From: Streptomyces griseocarneus | GTDB taxonomy: Bacteria > Actinomycetota > Actinomycetes > Streptomycetales > Streptomycetaceae | NCBI RefSeq assembly: GCF_014655595.1 | Contig: NZ_BNBL01000005.1 | Span: 62,001 to 126,000 of the forward strand | Direction: 5' to 3' | DNA: 64,000 nucleotides | Shown here: positions 1 to 7,301 of the stretch, piece after piece | Numbering within the stretch: position 1 is the first letter of the stretch | How the letters are laid out: each line of letters opens with the position of its first letter | The notes under the pieces: model-generated | What the model saw: the letters and a program-made list of their open reading frames with translations, nothing else | Told to the model about the DNA's origin: nothing | Database searches by the model: none | Program-made: the position numbers and the translations under genes

Positions 1-791
1 CCCGCGACCTGCGTCTGATGGGCCGCTTCCGGGAGGCGCTGAGCCGTCAGGAGCAGGGCATGCGGCTGCACGTCCAGGTGCTCGGCACCGGCCACCCGCA
101 GACCCTGCGCGCCCGGCACAACCTCCTGCTGTGCGAGCTTCGTGCCACCGGAGGGCAGGCGGTGGGCGCGGACATGACCCGCCTGCTGGAGACCATGGAA
201 CAGGTGCACGGCCGCGACCACTACGTCACCCTCGGCCTGGTCGTCGACTACGGCAACCACGCCCGCGAACAGGGCGACCTCGCCCTGGCCCGCGACCTGA
301 TCGCCGAGGGCGAGAGCGGCCTGCGCGGGCTGCTGGGCCCCGCGCATCCGGTCAGCACGGGCATGCTCTCCAACACCGGCCTCGTCCTGCAGGCCGCCGG
401 CGAACGCGCCGAAGCCCTCACCTTGTTCGAGGCCGCCCTCGCCGGCCTCACCGCCGGCCTCGGCCCCGACCACCCCTGGGTCCTCGGCTGCGCCCTCAAC
501 GCCGCCGCCGGCCGGCACGCCGTCGGACGGCTCGAGGACGCGCTGGACCTGAGCCGCGACACGCTGCGCCGCGCCCGCCACGCCCTGGGGCCGGACCACC
601 CCTTCACCCTCTCCTGCGAGATCGCCCTCGCCGCGGACCTGCGCGGCCTGGGCGCACGCGAGGAGGTCCGCAAGGCCGAGGAGGCCGCCCTCCAGCGCCT
701 CGTCCGCACCCTGGGCGCCCAGCACCCGCAGACCCTCGCCGCACGCCTGCGCACCCGCCCCACCTGGGACTTCGAGCCGTACCTGGGCTGA
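1..791 (+). CDS. TPR-repeat protein, C-terminal part (FxSxx-COOH system type)
   Basis: The reading frame is already open at the first base, so this is the 3' end of a gene that starts outside the window. The visible 260 or so residues are tetratricopeptide-like repeats with the recurring phrase LGPDHP/LGxxHPxTL found in actinobacterial NB-ARC/TPR proteins. The C-terminus is WDFEPYLG, which resembles the acidic, aromatic, proline-bearing tails of TPR proteins of the FxSxx-COOH (Fxs) peptide systems as I remember them. No NTPase motif is in the visible part. The likely role is a protein-protein interaction scaffold. Assignment to the Fxs system is an inference from the tail; the neighbours that would prove it (radical SAM FxsB, short FxsA peptide) would be to the left of the window. 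A generic TPR or NB-ARC protein is the alternative. Confidence 0.7.
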   Translation, partial: RDLRLMGRFREALSRQEQGMRLHVQVLGTGHPQTLRARHNLLLCELRATGGQAVGADMTRLLETMEQVHGRDHYVTLGLVVDYGNHAREQGDLALARDLIAEGESGLRGLLGPAHPVSTGMLSNTGLVLQAAGERAEALTLFEAALAGLTAGLGPDHPWVLGCALNAAAGRHAVGRLEDALDLSRDTLRRARHALGPDHPFTLSCEIALAADLRGLGAREEVRKAEEAALQRLVRTLGAQHPQTLAARLRTRPTWDFEPYLG

Positions 792-808
792 ACCGGGCCC
801 CGGGCAAT

Positions 809-839
809 TTGACCTCAAGCCCGCTTGAGGTGTGATCGT
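809..839 (+). promoter_or_regulatory. SoxR box inside a MerR-type promoter
   Basis: Positions 813-830 read CCTCAAGCCCGCTTGAGG, a perfect inverted repeat with both 7-base arms of the enterobacterial soxS SoxR site. It sits between a -35 TTGACC (809-814) and a weak -10 GATCGT (834-839). The 19-bp spacer is the overlong spacing that MerR-family activators such as SoxR correct by bending DNA. The predicted start of transcription falls at about 846-847, on the ATG of the next gene. SoxR itself is not in this window. Confidence 0.9.
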
Positions 840-846
840 TCCGTTC

Positions 847-1455
847 ATGACACGCCTGACCGACCTCCGCCGTCCCGACGCCGGGATCACCCTCATCAGC
901 CGCTGGGGCACCGGCAGCCCCGAGCGCACGCGCGCCGCCGCGGACGCGCTCCTCGAACAGTGGTCGGCGGCGGACGCCCCGGCCGTCCTTCTGGCCACCC
1001 ACGTCTTCACCGATGTGGACGGCTCCGGCCTCCTCATCCACGGACAATGGACCAGCGCGGAGGAGCACCAGGCGTTCGTCCACGATGGCCGCGCGGCGCG
1101 GGTCGGCCGCATCGACGCGCGCGTCCCCGGCATCGAGCGCAGCGGTCTGAGCCGTACGCACCCCTACCGCGGCGTGGTCCTCGACGCCGACGGCGAGGCC
1201 GGCGTCTTCGCCGTCGCCTGCCACGAGACCGACGGCGCACCCGGTGGCGCGCGGGCGTGGGCCGACGCGCGGGTGGACGCGCTGCGCTACGGCCCGCCGC
1301 CGGGGCTGCTGGCCGCGCACCTGCACCTCGATGTCGACGGCAAGCGCGTGGTGGAGATCTCGGAGTGGGCCGACGGGGCGGAAGGGGAGGCGCCGGCCCG
1401 GCTGGCCGGACTGCCCCTCACCCGCTACCGCTTCTACGGCTCGGTCAGCCGGTGA
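847..1455 (+). CDS. antibiotic-biosynthesis-monooxygenase-like protein, SoxR-controlled
   Basis: This is a 202-residue protein with two ABM-like halves (roughly residues 15-100 and 110-200), each with the ferredoxin-like pattern of short ABM/quinone-monooxygenase domains, including motifs such as LLATHVFTDVDG and LLAAHLHLDVDG at matching places. The expected role is oxidation or scavenging of quinone-like or redox-active molecules in the cytosol. The start is chosen at ATG 847. A GTG at 832 would lie inside the promoter, and no Shine-Dalgarno precedes 847, which fits a leaderless mRNA starting at the ATG. The gene stands alone after the TPR gene. I recall a putative monooxygenase among the few genes of the S. 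coelicolor SoxR regulon, which would agree. The substrate is unknown. Confidence 0.8.
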   Translation: MTRLTDLRRPDAGITLISRWGTGSPERTRAAADALLEQWSAADAPAVLLATHVFTDVDGSGLLIHGQWTSAEEHQAFVHDGRAARVGRIDARVPGIERSGLSRTHPYRGVVLDADGEAGVFAVACHETDGAPGGARAWADARVDALRYGPPPGLLAAHLHLDVDGKRVVEISEWADGAEGEAPARLAGLPLTRYRFYGSVSR

Positions 1456-1544
1456 CCTCGATGGGGGCGACCGCCGACGACGCCCCGCACCAAATATCCC
1501 GAATATGTGCTTGTGTGACTTAGCGTTCATCATGTGATGTCCTC

Positions 1545-1988
1545 GTGAATGGGCTCGGGCCGCCTCCACGGCGGCCGCGCCGCCCCGTGAGCCCGGCCGC
1601 CGTGCTCACCGGGCTGGTCCTGGCCGTCACCGCCACGGCCTGCGGCAGCCCGCACGAGCGCCGCGACGACGCACATGCGGCGGCCGTCCGCTTCGAGCAG
1701 GCGCTGGGGGCCGGGCGGACGGCGGTGCTGTGCGCCGCCCTCGCCCCCGGCACCCGGGAGGAGGTGGAGCAGTCGGCCGAGGGGCCCTGCGACCGGGCGG
1801 TGGAGCGGGACAAGCTCCCGGCCGGCGGCGCGGTCCGTCACGTCGACGTCTACGGCGACCAGGCGCAAGCGGTCCTCGAGCACGACACCGTGTTCCTGGC
1901 GCACTTCGACGACGGCTGGAAGGTCACGGCCGCCGGATGCGAGCCGCACGGCGAGGAGCCCTACCAGTGCGAGATCAAGGGCAGGTGA
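1545..1988 (+). CDS. putative small secreted lipoprotein
   Basis: The protein has 147 residues, starting at GTG 1545. An arginine/proline-rich n-region (RRPRRP) is followed by a hydrophobic stretch and ends in TATACGS around residue 29-35, a degenerate lipobox with Cys as the +1 residue. This suggests export and lipid anchoring at the outer face of the membrane. The rest is a small alpha+beta domain with three further Cys (in CAALAP, GPCDRA and AGCEPH) and a closing CEIKGR. It resembles short actinobacterial lipoproteins with a SnoaL/DUF4878-like fold in which the ligand is unknown. It precedes two membrane-protein genes with almost no spacing (8 nt and then an overlap), so the three are probably co-transcribed. 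Confidence 0.65.
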   Translation: MNGLGPPPRRPRRPVSPAAVLTGLVLAVTATACGSPHERRDDAHAAAVRFEQALGAGRTAVLCAALAPGTREEVEQSAEGPCDRAVERDKLPAGGAVRHVDVYGDQAQAVLEHDTVFLAHFDDGWKVTAAGCEPHGEEPYQCEIKGR

Positions 1989-1995
1989 CCCGTCC

Positions 1996-2079
1996 GTGAG
2001 AACGATGTTCGGATCGTGCCTGGTGCTGATCCTCGCGGGCCTGGTCTATTTCACGGCGCTGGGGCTGATGCACCGATGA
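1996..2079 (+). CDS. 27-residue single-helix membrane peptide
   Basis: A short frame starting at GTG 1996 encodes 27 residues: a few polar residues, then a continuous hydrophobic run (CLVLILAGLVYFTALGL) long enough to cross the membrane, then MHR. It begins 8 nt after the lipoprotein stop and its TGA overlaps the ATG of the next gene in the arrangement ATGA (2076-2079), the signature of translational coupling. Such small genes are usually missed by annotation. The product might be a regulatory or stabilising subunit of the neighbouring membrane protein, but that is inference. An internal ATG at 2005 is an alternative start. Confidence 0.5.
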   Translation: MRTMFGSCLVLILAGLVYFTALGLMHR

Positions 2080-2792
2080 GCCGGGACGGCGGGGCGGACC
2101 ACAGGGGCAGGGGCCGGGCGCGGGGCTTCCTGTACGACAACGGCCTCGGCCTGGCCTTCGGCGCCGCCTTCGTGCTCGCCATCACCGGCCAGGCCATCGC
2201 GGGCCGCGCCGAGTTCAACAGCGAACTCATCACCGACGGCCTGCAGCCGATGGGCTTCCTCGCCTATCTGACGTCCTCGGACTTCGCGGTCGACGTCACC
2301 GAGAACTGGCAGTCGGAATACCTGCAGTTCTTCCTCTACATCTCCGTGACGGTCTGGCTCGTCCAGCGCGGCTCACCCGAGTCCAAGCCGGTGGACAAGG
2401 CCGGTCCCGAGTCCGACCACGACCAGCTGACCGGCGAGCACGCCCGGCCCGACTCGCCCCGCTGGGCCGCCGCGCGCGACTGGCGCCAGGCGGTGTACTC
2501 CCACTCGCTCGGCCTCGTCATGGGCACCGTCTTCCTGCTGTGCTGGTTCAGCCAGTCCGTCACCGGCGTGGCCTCGTACAACGAGAGGCAGCTGCGGCAG
2601 CTGCAGGACCCCATCGGCTGGGCCGAGTACCTGGGCCGCGCGGAATTCTGGAGCCGGACCCTGCAGAACTGGCAGTCCGAGCTGCTGGCCGTCGCCTCCA
2701 TGGCCGTCCTCTCCATCTACCTCCGCCAGCGCGGCTCACCCGAATCGAAGCCCGTCGGCGCGTCCCACTCCACCACCGGCGTCGAAGGCTGA
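2076..2792 (+). CDS. DUF6766 family membrane protein
   Basis: The 238-residue integral membrane protein has four predicted helices in two similar halves. Residues about 18-110 and 140-230 each contain a hydrophobic helix, a YL-rich middle, the phrase NWQSE followed by another helix, and the ending QRGSPESKPV. The repeated NWQSE and RGSPESKPV show an internal duplication. This matches the actinobacterial DUF6766 family as I know it; its function is not established. The start at ATG 2076 overlaps the stop of the 27-residue ORF before it by 4 nt, so it is probably translated by coupling. The polar linker between the halves contains PESDHDQL and is likely cytosolic. Confidence 0.8.
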   Translation: MSRDGGADHRGRGRARGFLYDNGLGLAFGAAFVLAITGQAIAGRAEFNSELITDGLQPMGFLAYLTSSDFAVDVTENWQSEYLQFFLYISVTVWLVQRGSPESKPVDKAGPESDHDQLTGEHARPDSPRWAAARDWRQAVYSHSLGLVMGTVFLLCWFSQSVTGVASYNERQLRQLQDPIGWAEYLGRAEFWSRTLQNWQSELLAVASMAVLSIYLRQRGSPESKPVGASHSTTGVEG

Positions 2793-2838
2793 CGCGGCGT
2801 CCGAACCCCGAAGACGAAGGAAGAGCGGTGAAGAGCTC

Positions 2839-4194
2839 ATGCCCGTGAGACCGAGCGAGACCGTCGCGGCACCCGGACGGGCGCCAGGACGCCACAGAGC
2901 ACCTGCCCCGTCCCGGGCATTCCGCGCGAAGGGGGCGCCCGGCTACCCCATCGGGCCTGCCGACCGGACGTTTCTGTCGCGGACCAGTACACAACGCCCG
3001 ACGACGGGCTTCTTCCTCGACTTCGACGGCCCGCCCCCCGCCCGTGCGGAGCTGGCGGCGCGCGTGGTGAAACGGGCGGAGGCGCTGCCCGCGCTCACCG
3101 ACCTGATCCGGTCGGCGGACGGGAGCCGCTGGCGGGCGGGCGCGGGCGTACCCGACGAGGCGGTGCACATCCGCTGCCGCACCGGCCTGAGCGGGCCGGG
3201 GGAGCTCGACGACGCCACCAACGACCTGCTCCACCACGCGCTGCCGCCCGAGGGGCGTCCCCAGTGGGACGTCTGGCTCCTCGCGGCTGCCGGGACCGGC
3301 GGGTTCCGGCTCGCCTTCCGGATCCACCACGCCATCCAGGACGGCGTCGGCGCCGCCCACTCCGTCCTCTCCCTCCTCGCCGACACCGCGACCCAGGGTC
3401 CGCACCCGCACCGGGCCTCCCGCCCCACACCGTCCGGCATGCTCCGGGCCGGCTGGGACGTGGTCCGCGCCCTGCGGCCCGAGCGGCGATGGCCCGAGCT
3501 CCAGGCGGCGGCGCCGGTGGGGCGCTCCCGCTGGACGTACGCGGACGTCGCCGCCCCGCGCCTGCGGGACCTGGCCGACGCCCACGGCGCCAGCGTCAAC
3601 GACGTCTGCCTCGCGGCCCTCGCGATGGCCCTCCGTTCCTGGCGCCTCGAGCGCGCGGCGGCGGCCGGCGAGGGAGCCTGCCCCGACCTGCCGACGCTCG
3701 TCCCCATGTCGACCCGGCAGGCCCACGAGCGCCACGCCCCCGGCAACCGCGTGGTCGCCCACCGCCTGCTGCTCCCGTGCTCCGAGGAACGCCTGCGGGA
3801 AGCCGTGACCCGCGTACACCGCCAGACCGTCGTGGTCCGGCGCAGCCACAGACGCGACGCCGCCCGCGCCGCCCTCGACAAACCCCTGCTGCCCGGGCTG
3901 GCGGACTGGACCGTCCACGCCATGGGCAACCCGCGCACCATCCCCCTCAGCGCCAGCAGCATCTCGTTCCCCGCGGCCTTCAGCTGCTTCGGCGCCCGGC
4001 TCACCGCCGCGTCGATGTTCTACAACGTGCAGGAGAACCTGCCCACCTACGTCTCCTTCACCCGCACCCCGACGACCGTGCGCTGCGCGCTGATGTACGA
4101 CGAGAGCCTGGCGCACACCGCCTCCCTGCCGCACCACTGGAGGCGGGCGCTGGACGAGACGCCGGAGGAGACGCTGGACGAGACGGGCGGGTGA
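2839..4194 (+). CDS. wax ester synthase/diacylglycerol acyltransferase-like protein
   Basis: The 451-residue protein carries the WS/DGAT active-site signature HHxxxDG as HHAIQDG at about residues 163-169, plus the C-terminal WS/DGAT domain (phrases such as SVNDVCLAALAMALRSW, NRVVAHRLLLPC and a late VSFTRTP segment). Enzymes of this family transfer an acyl group from acyl-CoA to diacylglycerol or a fatty alcohol at the membrane, making storage triacylglycerol or wax ester. Streptomyces carry several copies. The first 40 residues are low-complexity and rich in Ala, Pro and Arg, so the true start may lie downstream of ATG 2839, which has only a distant GGAAG (2819-2823). It follows the DUF6766 gene by 46 nt. 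A non-ribosomal condensation-like acyltransferase is the other reading of the HHxxxDG motif. Confidence 0.85.
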   Translation: MPVRPSETVAAPGRAPGRHRAPAPSRAFRAKGAPGYPIGPADRTFLSRTSTQRPTTGFFLDFDGPPPARAELAARVVKRAEALPALTDLIRSADGSRWRAGAGVPDEAVHIRCRTGLSGPGELDDATNDLLHHALPPEGRPQWDVWLLAAAGTGGFRLAFRIHHAIQDGVGAAHSVLSLLADTATQGPHPHRASRPTPSGMLRAGWDVVRALRPERRWPELQAAAPVGRSRWTYADVAAPRLRDLADAHGASVNDVCLAALAMALRSWRLERAAAAGEGACPDLPTLVPMSTRQAHERHAPGNRVVAHRLLLPCSEERLREAVTRVHRQTVVVRRSHRRDAARAALDKPLLPGLADWTVHAMGNPRTIPLSASSISFPAAFSCFGARLTAASMFYNVQENLPTYVSFTRTPTTVRCALMYDESLAHTASLPHHWRRALDETPEETLDETGG

Positions 4195-4210
4195 CGCCGG
4201 GCGCCCCGGG

Positions 4211-4254
4211 ATTGGTCCGGACCTATTGACGGTCGTCCCTGCCCGGCCTACGTT
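4211..4254 (+). promoter_or_regulatory. chitinase promoter with DasR-like (dre) operator
   Basis: ATTGGTCCGGACCTAT (4211-4226) contains the palindrome GGTCCGGACC and agrees at 11 of 16 positions with the dre consensus ACTGGTCTAGACCAGT bound by the GlcNAc-responsive repressor DasR. It directly abuts a good vegetative promoter: TTGACG (4226-4231), 17-bp spacer, TACGTT (4249-4254). Streptomyces chitinase genes are known DasR targets, so this is the expected control element for the following gene. Confidence 0.75.
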
Positions 4255-4294
4255 CGGTGAAAGATTCCCCGAACCGGCCGGAAGGGGACGGCAC

Positions 4295-5365
4295 ATGAGC
4301 GGTCGGACCTCGCGCCTGATACGTCTCCTGGGAGCCGGGACGGCGGCGCTGGCCATGGCGTTCGCCGCGCAGGGCCCCGGCGCCGCCGCGTCGGGGCCAC
4401 CCCGCGAGGACACCTGCGCGGTGAAGCCGAAGCCCTCGGGGAAGGTGCTCCAGGGGTACTGGGAGAACTGGGACGGCGCCGCGAACGGCGTCCACCCGCC
4501 GTTCGGGTGGACGCCGGTCACCGACCCCCGCATCCGCGACCACGGCTACAACGTGATCAACGCCGCGTTCCCCGTCATCCGCTCCGACGGCACCGCCCTG
4601 TGGGAGGACGGGATGGACGCCACGGTGAAGGTCCCCACCCCGGCCGAGATGTGCCGGGCCAAGGCCGAGGGCGCCACGATCCTGATGTCCATCGGCGGCG
4701 CGACCGCCGGGATCGACCTCGGCTCCAGCGCCGTCGCCGACCGCTTCGTGCGGACCCTCGTGCCGATCCTGAAGGCCTACAACTTCGACGGCATCGACAT
4801 CGACATCGAGACGGGCCTCACGGGCAGCGGGAACATCAACCAGTTGTCGACGTCCCAGGCCAACCTCATCCGCATCATCGACGGCGTGCTCGGCCAGATG
4901 CCCCCGGAGTTCGGCCTGACGATGGCCCCCGAGACGGCCTACGTCACCGGAGGCAGCGTGACGTACGGCTCGATCTGGGGCGCGTACCTGCCGATCGTGA
5001 AGAAGTACGCGGACAACGGCCGCCTGTGGTGGCTCAACATGCAGTACTACAACGGCAGCATGTACGGCTGCTCCGGGGATTCGTACTCCGCGGGGACGGT
5101 GAAAGGGTTCACCGCGCAGACGGACTGCCTGAACAAGGGGCTGGTCGTCCAGGGCACGACCATCCGCGTCCCCTACGACAAGCAGGTGCCGGGACTGCCG
5201 GCGCAACCGGGCGCCGGGGGTGGATACATGGCCCCGAACCTGGTGTCGCAGGCCTGGAACACCTACGGCGGCGCCCTCAAGGGGCTGATGACCTGGTCCC
5301 TCAACTGGGACGGCTCGAAGGGCTGGACCTTCGGCGACAACGTCAGGAAGCTGCAGGGCCGTTGA
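4295..5365 (+). CDS. secreted GH18 chitinase
   Basis: The 356-residue enzyme hydrolyses beta-1,4 links in chitin outside the cell. Residues 1-33 form a signal peptide ending near AAASG. The GH18 barrel shows the SxGG motif at about 132-135 (SIGG) and the catalytic DxxDxDxE as DGIDIDIE at 165-172, with E172 the proton donor. Later strands include MAPETAY and MQYYN, which carry substrate-binding Tyr and Asn typical of the family. No chitin-binding or fibronectin module is attached, so it is a bare catalytic domain. ATG 4295 is preferred because GGAAGGGGA stands 5-8 nt before it; an in-frame TTG at 4226 lies inside the promoter. Regulation is likely by DasR through the operator at 4211. It appears monocistronic. 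Confidence 0.93.
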   Translation: MSGRTSRLIRLLGAGTAALAMAFAAQGPGAAASGPPREDTCAVKPKPSGKVLQGYWENWDGAANGVHPPFGWTPVTDPRIRDHGYNVINAAFPVIRSDGTALWEDGMDATVKVPTPAEMCRAKAEGATILMSIGGATAGIDLGSSAVADRFVRTLVPILKAYNFDGIDIDIETGLTGSGNINQLSTSQANLIRIIDGVLGQMPPEFGLTMAPETAYVTGGSVTYGSIWGAYLPIVKKYADNGRLWWLNMQYYNGSMYGCSGDSYSAGTVKGFTAQTDCLNKGLVVQGTTIRVPYDKQVPGLPAQPGAGGGYMAPNLVSQAWNTYGGALKGLMTWSLNWDGSKGWTFGDNVRKLQGR

Positions 5366-5375
5366 GGTCTCCTCC

Positions 5376-6104
5376 TCACTGGCCGGGCGAGGTCTCCGTC
5401 GTTGCGGCAGTGGTGACGTCCGCGACCAATTCCACCATGTCCGGGCCGTAGACGTCCGAGCCGATCACCTTCAGCAGGAGGCAGAACGTGCCGTCGAGGC
5501 CGTGTTCGCGGGCGAGCCGCGCGTGGTGGCGGGCCAGGTAGCGTATGGCCGCCTGGTTGGTGATCCCGCGCTGGCCCGAGGCGAGGAAGACCGGGCGGCC
5601 GCCGGCCGGGGCGGTGAGCCGGGCCAGCAGGACGTACTCCACCCTGCCCTTGTCCATCCGGTAGGTCTGGCCGCCGACGGTGAACGCGCCGCCGTCGGGA
5701 ACGTTTCCGTAGTCGGTGTTCACCGCGACTCCCGGCAGGAGCGCGCGCAGGTGCGCCTCGGTGCGCAGGTTCGACGCCGGGCCGCCCACGCAGAACTCGG
5801 TCCGGGTGCCGAATCCCTGCCGTGCGGCGTCGTGCGCCACGATGTCCGCGTTCGCCCCGCACTCCTTGATCAGCGCGGAGAGCTCGAGCAGCGCGAAGGT
5901 GTCGTGGCGCGAGACGCTGCGGCCGCCGGCGCTCGGGTCCTGGTTGACCACGAGCAGGCACTCGGATCCGTCCGGGAGGCCGAAGAAGGTCTGCTTGCGG
6001 CGGAGTTGGCGCCGCCACAGGAGTGTCCTGACGAACCAGCCCGCGGCACCGCTGATCCCGCTGGCCGCCAGCCCCAGAACGATGTTGCGCACGTCGTCAT
6101 TCAT
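5376..6104 (-). CDS. membrane-anchored protein of unknown function
   Basis: The 242-residue protein has one N-terminal hydrophobic helix (about residues 8-28, IVLGLAASGISGAAGWFV) followed by a basic patch RRQLRRK, which would place the bulk of the chain in the cytosol. The soluble part contains LLVVNQDP and GGPASN segments and looks alpha/beta, but I do not recognise a named family. It is the kind of conserved hypothetical found in many Streptomyces. The start is ATG at 6104. Upstream on the minus strand TAAGCT (6118-6113) lies 8 nt before the ATG and there is no ribosome binding site, so it is probably leaderless. It is divergent from the PPOX gene and runs tail-to-tail with the chitinase, 10 nt apart. 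Confidence 0.7.
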   Translation of the reverse strand: MNDDVRNIVLGLAASGISGAAGWFVRTLLWRRQLRRKQTFFGLPDGSECLLVVNQDPSAGGRSVSRHDTFALLELSALIKECGANADIVAHDAARQGFGTRTEFCVGGPASNLRTEAHLRALLPGVAVNTDYGNVPDGGAFTVGGQTYRMDKGRVEYVLLARLTAPAGGRPVFLASGQRGITNQAAIRYLARHHARLAREHGLDGTFCLLLKVIGSDVYGPDMVELVADVTTAATTETSPGQ

Positions 6105-6194
6105 GAGCGGGCAGCTTACGGGGCGTCATGCGACCTCGGCCCTACGGCCGGAGCCCGAGGCGGCCGGTGATCCGGGGCGGTAGCGTGCCGGGAC

Positions 6195-6653
6195 ATGAAG
6201 ATCACCGATTCGCCCCGCACCCCTGAGCAGCGAAAGCGCGACGTGCTGGAGAGACTGGGAAGGGAGCAGGACATCTGGGTGGCGTCGGCCGACGCCGACG
6301 GGCTGCCGTGCCTGGTGCCGCTGTGGTTCCTGTGGGACGGCGAGGCGATATGGATGTCCACCCGGTTCACCAACCCCACCGGCCGCAACCTGCGGGACGG
6401 CCGGCGCGCCCGCCTCGCGCTCGGGCACACCCGGGACGTCGTCATCGTCGACGGTGACGTGGAGAGCTTCACCGCGCGGGAGGTGCCGGCCGCGGCGGCG
6501 GACGCGTTCGCGGAACGCCACGGCTGGGATCCGCGCCGTGCCGGCGGCTCGTACGGGTACTTCAGGGTGCTGCCGCGTGCCGTTCAGGCCTGGCACGAGG
6601 AGCACGAGCTGCCCGGCCGGCACCTCATGCGCGACGGTGAGTGGGTCGTGTGA
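6195..6653 (+). CDS. PPOX-class flavin/F420-dependent oxidoreductase
   Basis: The 152-residue protein has the split-barrel fold of the pyridoxamine 5'-phosphate oxidase superfamily. Recognisable parts are IWVASADADGLPCLVPLWF near the N-terminus, a strand IWMSTRFTNPTGRNL typical of the FMN/F420 phosphate-binding edge, and a C-terminal YFRVLPRAVQAW. Family members reduce or oxidise small substrates with FMN or F420 in the cytosol; the substrate cannot be read from sequence. The start is ATG 6195. TAGCGT (6181-6186) precedes it by 8 nt without a Shine-Dalgarno, so a leaderless mRNA is likely. Its last 29 nt overlap the 3' end of the opposing Nudix gene. Confidence 0.85.
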   Translation: MKITDSPRTPEQRKRDVLERLGREQDIWVASADADGLPCLVPLWFLWDGEAIWMSTRFTNPTGRNLRDGRRARLALGHTRDVVIVDGDVESFTAREVPAAAADAFAERHGWDPRRAGGSYGYFRVLPRAVQAWHEEHELPGRHLMRDGEWVV

Positions 6654-7233
6654 CCTCGGTGCCGTGCGGGGGCAGCGGCAGGCCGTCGCGGAGGTAGACG
6701 GTGCGGTCCTCGCGCTCGGCCTCCAGCGAGGCGGCCACGCGGCGCCGCAACGGTTCCGGAAACCGCGCCAGCGCCGTCTCCTCGCCGACGAACTCGGCCG
6801 CCGCGATCTCCGAGCTCTGCAGGACCAGCTCCTCGGCCCGCACGGGACGGCCGGGATGGGCGGCGAAGATGAACACCAGCAGGGACCTGCCGTACGCGGC
6901 CGCCGACAGGTTGTCCACCGCCAGCAGCCGGCCGGTCCGCAGACCGCGCAGGCCCAGCTCCTCCTCGGCCTCCCTGGCGAGCGCCGTCGGAAGGTCCTCC
7001 TCGGCCTCCACGAAACCGCCGACGATGTCCCACCCGGGCTTGTAGACGGGGTCGACGATCAGCAGCCGCCGCCGGTCGTCGCGTACGAGCGCGTCCACGG
7101 CGACCAACGGCGCGGGCAGCCCCCGCAGGAACCGTGCCAGCCGCGCCGCGGGAGTCTCCGCGCGTTCCTCAGGTGCCGTGCCTTCCCCTGCCGTCGCGTC
7201 GCCCATGACCGTGAGCATGCCCGGCGCGGCCAC
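6625..7233 (-). CDS. Nudix hydrolase
   Basis: The 202-residue protein has a complete Nudix box GX5EX7REUXEEXGU, beginning in GFVEAEE and ending in REAEEELGL, around residues 72-94. These residues bind divalent metal and cleave a nucleoside diphosphate linked to another group. The N-terminal 35 residues are low-complexity, so an in-frame start a few codons later (ATG of MGDATAG) is possible. The body matches general housekeeping Nudix proteins acting on ADP-ribose or similar; specificity is unknown. It converges with and overlaps the PPOX gene by 29 nt. Confidence 0.88.
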   Translation of the reverse strand: MAAPGMLTVMGDATAGEGTAPEERAETPAARLARFLRGLPAPLVAVDALVRDDRRRLLIVDPVYKPGWDIVGGFVEAEEDLPTALAREAEEELGLRGLRTGRLLAVDNLSAAAYGRSLLVFIFAAHPGRPVRAEELVLQSSEIAAAEFVGEETALARFPEPLRRRVAASLEAEREDRTVYLRDGLPLPPHGTEVTRPTHRRA

Positions 7234-7301
7234 GCGGGAAGCGCCCCCGCGACGGCCGTCGCGGTGCCACCCGGCGTATCCGCCTGGCTAATGTAGTGAT
7301 C

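Noticed and set aside
131..835. Long overlapping frames in the TPR gene region and in most other genes
   Set aside because: High GC produces long open frames on every strand; these have Arg/Pro/Ala-rich nonsense composition and no ribosome sites, and the overlapping frames carry recognisable domains.
2560..4533. 657-codon minus-strand frame opposite the acyltransferase
   Set aside because: Its composition is low-complexity and it covers the WS/DGAT gene, whose HHxxxDG motif and domain order are clear.
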